Position numbers and translations under genes: made by a program | From: Lotus japonicus | Taxonomy: Eukaryota; Streptophyta; Magnoliopsida; Fabales; Fabaceae | Direction: 5' to 3' | DNA length: 64,000 nt | Assembly (NCBI RefSeq): GCF_012489685.1 | Contig: NC_080044.1 | Location: forward strand, 18,766,369-18,830,368 | Part shown: positions 59,201 through 64,000 of the stretch, piece after piece | Layout of the letters: each line of letters starts with the position of its first letter | Position numbering within the stretch: position 1 is the stretch's first letter | The notes under the pieces: model-generated | Databases searched by the model: none | The model's input: the letters and a program-made list of their open reading frames with translations, nothing else | Told to the model about the DNA's origin: nothing

Positions 59201-62187
59201 TCAAGCATATCACAAAGGGAACACGAACTATGAAGGAGTATTTGCAGCGGATCAAGGTCATCGTTAACACTATGAATACGCTTGGGGATCTAGTTCCATA
59301 TCATGATCAATTGGAACTTGGAAGGGATTATGGGTGGCTTGCCTGACTAATATTCCTCTGTTATCACTGTTCTACAGCATCGATCGGATTAATCCTCTAT
59401 TTCTGAGATTACGTCGATTCTCATTGCTCACGAAATGAAATTGGAGAAGAATCGCAAGAAAGTGCTTTCTGATTCGTTTTTCCAAGTATATCTGAGTGTA
59501 CCCCCTTCACCAAAAATCAGATGTTTTGCTAAAAGTTAAGCAATTTAAAACTATGGTAAAATTGCAGCATGGTTTTTGTATTAAGTCTGTTCAAACTGGC
59601 TGGGGGGTGAGTTTAGGCCTTTTCAGTCTCTTTTTGCTGATCTAGCCATTGTTCATAGAGTCATATACTCTCATACCCATCACCAAAATGGGACAGTTGA
59701 GAGGAAACATAGACATCTTGTAGAAACTGGTCTAAACCTCCTCTCTAATGCCCAAATGCCTCTCAAATACTGGGATCATGCCTTTATTACTGCTTCCTAT
59801 TTGATCGATCGTCTTCCCACTGAGGTTCTTAATATTCAGTCTCCTTTTGCAGTTTTGTACAAAAAGCTTTCTCATTATCAGTTTCTCAAAACCTTTGGTT
59901 GTGCTTGTTACCATTTTATCAGACCTAATCAACGCAATAAGTTTTGTTATCATTCTAGGGACGGTATTTTTCTGGGATACTCTCCATCTCACCATGGTTG
60001 CAAGTGTCTAGATGTTGAGGGCCGCATTTTTATCTCTAAGGATGTCTTGTTCAATGAGATACGGTTTCCTTATCATGTGTTGTTTTCCTCTCAGTTTCCC
60101 TCTTCCTCTACCTCAATTCCATCCCAGCTGTTCCTCCTATTCTACATTCTAATCCACCATCTCAAATCCCTTATCATCCTCCTGACCCTCAGGCCTTCTT
60201 CACCCTCATCTTCGTCTACTTCTTTACCTCTTTTACTACATGTGCCCCCAACTTCCGCTTCAATTTTACCATCACCTACTTCTTCTCCTCCTCTTTTTCC
60301 CTTACCTTCTTCAGCACCATGTTTCCAATTCCAATCCTATGCAAACTAGGGCTAAATCTAGTATTGTTAAGCCTCGTCTTCACCCAACCCTTTTGCTCAT
60401 TTGCTCACTCATATGGAACCTACAACTGTCAAACAAGCCTTGTCCCATCCTCATTGCTTGGCTTCTATAAGCATGAGGAGTATTCTTCTCTTATGAAGAA
60501 TCAGACCTTGACTTGGTTCCTTTACCTCCACATAGACATGTCATTGGTTGCAAGTGGGTGTTTAGAGTGAAAGAGAATACTGATGGTACTAGTAATTCAA
60601 TAACAGAACCCAATCCCATTCAGTATCAGCTATGGAAACCCCTAAAACCAAATAAAAGCCTCATAATCTTATTCCAAATCAGCTACCAATGAGTTTGTAG
60701 CTCATCTGTTTTCTGAACTGTGCTATGAAAACCTATACTTCTCTAAGCTAACAATAGAAGAGTAGAAATCTTTCATCATAAGCTTAAGCCAACGATGATG
60801 AGAATACTTTATGCAAATATAATCAGCCCCAGAAAACATTAAAAATAAAAATCCATAATGGACAAGTTGTGAAGATGATGAAATAAACTTACACACAAGC
60901 CCAGTGTTGTCGATGTTGTATCTGTTACATATCTCAAAATCACTGAGGTCAGCTCGGTTGTCCACTCGTTGTCTGCATATATAAAATGTACCAATAGATA
61001 ATCATTCAAAAAAGCACATAAATGTTCAACCCAGAATCTCTCACCAAATAATGGAATTGACATTTACTTCTATAGAAACCAAAAGATGTCGCGCTAGGGA
61101 GAAAACAGGATCAATGCCCCGTTTGGGAAAACAGCTTAATTAAGCGCTTATGGTCATAAGAAACCATAAGCGCTAGCGCTTATTCATAAGCTATTTTAAC
61201 AAATTTATTAAAATAAATTGAAAATAAGTTATTATAAGCATAAGCTCTTTTCCATAAGCTATCTTGATTCCTGGGTAGCTTATGAAAATAAGTTCAAAAC
61301 AGCTTATGGTAGGCAATAAGCTCTCTCAAACAGTAACACAAGCGCTTATGCTATCAGATAAACTCAAATATGCTCTCCCAAACGGGGCCGTATGTCTATC
61401 CTGGGATTGTAAGATAATTAATTTTTTCCTAGTTTCCCGAATTTCTTTTTTTGCTTTTTTTTCTGAGAGGTAGGATAATTCATAAAGAAACAACAAACAT
61501 GTCTACATTCAGTACATCATTTAGAATGAGAATGAGAGTGGGATTCTCACTCAACCCACACAGATTCAGGTTAAGAAAAAGCTTTGCAAACAAAATGCAG
61601 TCAACCACTACATTTTGTGTCTAATTTCTAGTGTTTGTTGTAACATAAAAGAAATAAAATGCAAATGGGTTACCAAATTAATAGTAATTTATAATAAAAG
61701 AAAAAACCAAATTCTTTTCCTAAAAGCTAAAGTTCTAAATTTCTAATCACTAACAATGAATACACTTGGAATATAAACAAGAACACCATAAAACTCACTC
61801 ACGTTAAAAATAGTTGTGGAGAACCAGGGATGGGTAAACTGTAACAAACGCGAGCATCCCTTGCTGCAGAACCATTGCATTTACTCAAACTACTACGTTC
61901 ATCATCGACTATATGAGAGGGTATCATGTTGAAACCATTACTGGTCCTTCTTGAAATGCGCTTAATACTGGTTTGAGATTGCTCATCTGCAAAGATTTTA
62001 AGCATGAAAAAGCAATTATAGCAAAATGGAAGGTTCAGTGGAAGCGATTCGGTGATGAAATTGTGGGAATTTGATGGGTGTGGAAATGAAATTGACCTGG
62101 GTTTGGAGTGGGAGGGTGAGAGAGAAGCGCGCGACGAAGGATTTTCCATCGCAGAGAGGAAGCTTTCTCGTTCGTTTTGTTTTCCAT
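50223..62187 (-). CDS. CaMKMT: Calmodulin-lysine N-methyltransferase (316 aa)
   Basis: Seven exons on -: 62187-62097, 61986-61803, 60972-60893, 56211-56151, 56016-55901, 51152-51020 and 50508-50223. All have GT-AG introns and the total is 951 bp with consistent phases. The protein is a class I SAM-dependent methyltransferase of the CaM KMT family, which trimethylates a lysine of calmodulin. Evidence: N-terminus RWKILRRALL; DFEICNRYNIDNTGLVC; WPSEDVLAHYC; SAM-binding motif I ELGSGYGLAG (about 145-154); VVISDGNPQV; ASDCTFFKDFHKGL; and the C-terminus KDHCYPLLIRITL. The start at 62187 is the only one that joins exon 1 to exon 2 in frame and yields RWKILRRALL. The ATG at 62155 in another frame is a shadow. 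Introns 3 (4681 bp) and 5 (4748 bp) are filled with transposon fragments. No stop or frameshift was found in the exons, so the gene looks functional. Confidence 0.92.
51850..53110 (+). pseudogene. RTE-type LINE reverse transcriptase relic
   Basis: On +, broken frames read AIHLLRRLMKRYK, then MVFIDLEKAY (51990-52022). After the MITE at 52026-52207 they continue with downstream pieces such as YLGSIIQNYKEIKGDVKYRI (52660-52715), WMKWRNASSVICDRKIPLK, and FGYVWRRLDKAQGK (53000-53050). This is the order found in plant RTE-like non-LTR reverse transcriptases. Many stops and frameshifts make it non-functional. It lies in intron 5 of the CaM KMT gene, on the opposite strand to it. Confidence 0.75.
52026..52207. 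mobile_element. hAT-type MITE inserted in the RTE relic
   Basis: The 14-bp inverted termini CAGTGTTATCAAAT / ATTTGATAACACTG are perfect. The 8-bp duplication GGCGTACC flanks it exactly (52018-52025 and 52208-52215). The interior is filled with AATAGCGG / CCGCTATT words on both strands. Confidence 0.93.
53127..53431 (-). mobile_element. TRIM retrotransposon (diverged)
   Basis: Direct repeats 53127-53204 and 53355-53431 share CAAAAGCTTAA.TTGTTGGGTAA and GGTTTTATAT. The right one is preceded by CTCTGATACCA, the complement of the initiator-Met primer site. It is the same family as 29052-29351, including the interior phrase CTTGGGCTTGAAGC. No clear TSD was found. Confidence 0.75.
53442..55266 (-). 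pseudogene. Ty3/gypsy Gag-protease relic
   Basis: Read on - from the primer site at 55267-55278: a Gag segment with RRLEIEVFKGDSDAFGWVNK (about 54930-54860), then decayed Gag core, then a zinc-knuckle-like region CFRCEEKCGPNHIC (about 54205-54160), then the start of a protease-like domain (LQLSLHSIGG). Frames shift several times. The TRIM at 53523 splits its 3' side, and reverse transcriptase is not seen. Confidence 0.7.
53523..53941 (+). mobile_element. TRIM retrotransposon with perfect TSD (419 bp)
   Basis: LTRs of 138 and 132 bp (53523-53660 and 53810-53941, TGTTAGGAAC...TCTTATCA) flank a 149-bp interior that begins with the primer site TGGTATCAGAGCC at 53663. The flanks CAGAT (53518-53522 and 53942-53946) are identical. 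It inserted into an older gypsy relic on the opposite strand. The LTR is the same family as 58377-58515. Confidence 0.92.
55282..55578 (-). repeat. 5' LTR of the gypsy relic
   Basis: On - this 297-bp block starts TGTCACACCCC and ends CTATCA. It is followed three bases later by the initiator-Met primer site (complement GCTCTGATACCA at 55267-55278). A TTCC microsatellite lies at 55505-55531. No second copy of this LTR was found in the window. Confidence 0.75.
56547..56728 (+). repeat. 5' LTR of a copia element
   Basis: The 182-bp block starts TGTTAGTGTG and ends TTCTAACA. It is followed immediately by the primer site TGGTATCAGAGC at 56729-56740 and then the Gag start near 56759. Confidence 0.78.
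56729..57845 (+). pseudogene. Ty1/copia Gag and integrase fragment (copy A)
   Basis: The Gag-like frames begin MASAPETFSHQLTIKL and continue with the UBN2-type core (AYSVWEQQDSLLFTWT, then MKEYSQRIKVIINTL). After about 57460 the sequence jumps to the integrase core: QTDWGGEFRPF, then HTHHQNGTVERKHRHLVE, then SYLIDRLPTEVL. Zinc knuckle, protease and part of integrase are missing, so an internal deletion joins Gag to integrase. It stops abruptly at about 57845, where an antisense gypsy Gag begins. It lies in intron 3 of CaM KMT, opposite strand. Confidence 0.8.
57846..58350 (-). pseudogene. Ty3/gypsy Gag N-terminal fragment
   Basis: On - the frame reads MAFTRARMENRMENVEKNV, an Arg/Ser-rich linker, then GRKIDLPVFNGEDAYGWI and the Gag core ALNWFQWWEEQ...EALIRRFQPG. 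It ends at the junction with copia copy A. Upstream are a primer site (complement GCTCTGATACCA at 58364-58375) and an LTR (58377-58515) of the same family as the TRIM at 53523. The open frame extends through the LTR to 58407, but that part is not coding. Confidence 0.78.
58377..58515 (-). repeat. TRIM-family LTR preceding the gypsy Gag
   Basis: The 139-bp block reads on - TGTTAGGACCCC...GGTTCTTATCA, closely matching both LTRs of the TRIM at 53523-53941. It has a primer site one base downstream (58364-58375). Confidence 0.85.
58516..58663 (-). mobile_element. TRIM interior with its own primer site
   Basis: It matches the interior of the TRIM at 53663-53809 (including GACGCCGGCATTGCA and CCCGCGTGGGCGCCG), including a second initiator-Met primer site (complement GGCTCTGATACCA at 58650-58662). 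The LTR upstream of it is not the TRIM LTR but a different one (58664-58840). Confidence 0.8.
58664..58840 (-). repeat. Unrelated short LTR joined at the TRIM primer site
   Basis: On - it starts TGTTAGGACTAGGGG and ends TTCCCTATCA. It is 177 bp with TG...CA ends, followed one base later by the primer site of the TRIM interior. It resembles neither the TRIM LTR nor the copia LTR beyond the first nine bases. Confidence 0.6.
59030..60600 (+). pseudogene. Ty1/copia Gag-integrase-RT fragment (copy B)
   Basis: It repeats copy A (FVWEQQDSLLFTWTLFS, then the same Gag-to-integrase deletion junction near 59540). It then goes further, through the integrase C-terminus (GIFLGYSPSHHGCKCLDVEGR), a Ser/Pro-rich linker and the first part of reverse transcriptase (the HRHVIGCKWVFRVKENTDGT frame), where it ends near 60600. 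Several frameshifts are present. No 3' LTR was found. The shared deletion shows that copies A and B come from one already deleted ancestor. Confidence 0.78.
61116..61388. mobile_element. MITE in intron 2 of CaM KMT (273 bp)
   Basis: The inverted termini GCCCCGTTTGGGA / TCCCAAACGGGGC enclose many AAGCGCTTAT / ATAAGCTTAT-like inverted words. No convincing target-site duplication was found. Confidence 0.75.
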
Positions 62188-62470
62188 GTCCAATTTTTCG
62201 GAAGGATTTGATTTCAGTGACTAGTCCAATTTTATGAGAACGAATTTTAAGGGGATTAACTGTAGTGCTCTGTTTGGATGGAGAGAGAAAAGGAGAGGAA
62301 GGAATATAGTAGAAATGAATTTTAGGGGGAAATAATGGGAGTTTTAAGTTGTTTAGATTGAGTGAAAAGGGTTGGAGAATGAAAGGAAAAGTAAGGATAG
62401 TAAAAAATAAGTATAATATATAGTTATTATTTGGTCCCTCACATATAAATTTTTCAAAATACTTCATACA
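62188..62470 (-). promoter_or_regulatory. Putative upstream region of CaM KMT
   Basis: This segment directly precedes the KMT start codon. On - it contains purine/pyrimidine-rich leader sequence, and further out a TATAATATAT-like run (about 62405-62420, + TATAATATATAG). Assignment as promoter is by position only. Confidence 0.3.
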
Positions 62471-64000
62471 TCATTTTTTAACTACACTTTAAAATTTAGG
62501 TATTTTTTAAAATCATATTTTAAATTTAGTTTAAAATATTTCTATTTCTATATTTAATTTTTATTTTATTTTTAATTATATATTTCATATGAGTTTTTTT
62601 GATAAAATTTATAGGAAATGGTAAAACTGAAATTATATTAATAATTATTATTATGGAATATTATTTTTAAGTACAAAAAACATGCACCAAAATCTATAAA
62701 TGCTGTATTATGTTTTTCATAAATACAACAAAAAAAGTTCTTCTCGTAAAAAATATCTATTATAATATTTAAAATAAACAAATAATTTTGAAAATTCGAT
62801 AATAATAGTAAATAAATAATATCAAGAATAATAAATAAATATTAAAAAAATTAGATGCATCAAAAGAGTGATCAATAAAATAATTAAAGGGTTTAAAAAT
62901 TAATTAGGGGATTCTCTTAATTAAATATTTATTTAGAAAATAAATAAAATATTTCTTACAGGAATAATTAATTGGAGGATGATTCTAAGGAATAATTAGA
63001 ATATTCTAAAGAAAAATCGGTTCAGGATCTAAAATTAATTGGTTAGGAAAATTCTAGGAAACAATCCTGTTAATTTGTACTAAAATTAGGAAATTGGGAA
63101 TAAAAATCCAGGGTGAATCAAACTAATGGAGACACCAAACCCTAGGTGGATGATTATAAATAGAGGGAATTGTAGAGACGTTTGAAGTGTGAGAGAAAAA
63201 ATTTTAAAAGAGTTGTGGTTCCACCCATGAATAACAATTCTAAAAATAAAAATAAGGCAATACTAGAGCGTGAAAGCATATTTCATCTTTGCTTCAATCG
63301 GGTGGAAAAACTGAAAAAGCAACAACTACGAGAAGGAGGGGGTCGTTATGGTGTTGTCCAGATACTATTAAGTAAATTCACGTTTCAGAACAGGTAAACA
63401 TTTGGTCCTGAACATTTAATTACTCTATACGTTTGTAGTGTGAATGTACATATGAGATTGTTTGCACTTTGCTTTGGATATTTTGCTCGTGTTTTCTATC
63501 TAAATGAAAAGTCAAAATAATCTATATGTTTACATGCCAAAGCAACTTCGTAATTACTCATGCCTGCCTTATTTCCAAACGGGATTTGTGATTTAACCCG
63601 CAATATTAGAAATATTTGGAGGGTGGAAATTTGGAATAAGTTTAAAAGATTTACTCTTGGAGTAACAAGTGGATCTCTCATTAAAAATAAGAGTAATTTA
63701 TGGTATCATAGGGTTTATTATAAAACGTTTATTTTCCCTGAGCAAACCCTTCTTTTGTTTATTCATCCTATCATTTACCAATGACTTCAAACAAAACACA
63801 TCACCTCCAAAATTAACGTTACAAACGATGGAAATGTTTAGAGGATCATTCTCAAATTCATACTATTATAAAGAGTCCCAAATACGAAGTAATCCAACCG
63901 ACTAAACTTCATCGACATGCTTCTCACAGATGCAAATGTTTGTTTAAAAAAATCCATGTTAAAAGTTTTTTTTATACATTGGAAAATGATAAAATTGAGA
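62471..64000. other. AT-rich intergenic DNA to the window edge
   Basis: 62471-63100 is extremely AT-rich. A TATAAATAGAGGG near 63156-63168, preceded by a CAAACCCTAGG word, resembles a core promoter, possibly of an LTR or an unrecognised gene. Small ORFs at 63182-63397 and 63560-63784 carry no motif that I recognise. Confidence 0.3.

Noticed and set aside
61799..62467. 222-codon ORF on - with an ATG frame MENPSSRASLS
   Set aside because: It reads through intron 1 of CaM KMT and uses the wrong frame in exon 1. The frame from 62187 gives the conserved RWKILRRALL and joins exon 2 correctly.
1..64000. CRISPR arrays, rRNA or tRNA genes, bacterial-type operons
   Set aside because: No spaced repeat array, no rRNA-like block and no complete cloverleaf tRNA were seen. 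TGGTATCAGAGC hits are LTR primer sites, not tRNA genes.

Overview
The window is nuclear DNA from a flowering plant. It is AT-rich, has spliced genes, and is packed with nested transposable elements. The repeat types (short-LTR TRIMs with initiator-Met primer sites, MULEs beginning GGCTTAAT) and the gene content make a legume (Fabaceae) my best guess. I cannot name the species from sequence alone.

Two host genes are supported. A GPI-anchored thaumatin-like protein lies on + at 31878-33655 (three exons, about 309 aa). A calmodulin-lysine N-methyltransferase (CaM KMT) lies on - from 62187 down to 50223 (seven exons, 316 aa). Two introns of the KMT gene have grown to about 4.7 kb each by insertion of retrotransposon debris.

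The rest is mobile DNA. (1) 3183-15781: a nearly intact, apparently young Ty3/gypsy chromovirus with unusually long LTRs (3951 and 3979 bp), an open 1472-aa gag-pol ending in a chromodomain-like tail, and an extra ORF inside the LTR. (2) 15.8-31.6 kb: non-autonomous DNA transposons (two hAT-like, one nested in a MITE; a MULE with a 9-bp TSD; further MITEs; a CACTA-like element), two TRIMs, a 161-bp tandem duplication and the 3' end of a Helitron. (3) 34050-35267: a non-autonomous MULE with a perfect 9-bp TSD. (4) 37131-43521: a 6.4-kb MuDR-type element with about 285-bp TIRs and a perfect 9-bp TSD. It carries two convergent genes, a six-exon MURA-type transposase with one premature stop and a small GRF-zinc-finger/coiled-coil/membrane-anchor protein placed like a mudrB. 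(5) 36.6-47.5 kb: three LINE RNase H-bearing 3' fragments, all on -. (6) Inside the KMT introns: a decayed RTE-type LINE split by a hAT MITE, two TRIMs, gypsy gag remnants with their own LTR and primer site, and two overlapping copia fragments separated by a mosaic of LTRs joined at primer-binding sites.

I consider the GRF-protein MULE, the LTR-internal ORF of the chromovirus, and the TRIM LTR found in front of a gypsy gag the items most worth follow-up. All exon boundaries were set by eye from GT-AG sites and reading-frame continuity.
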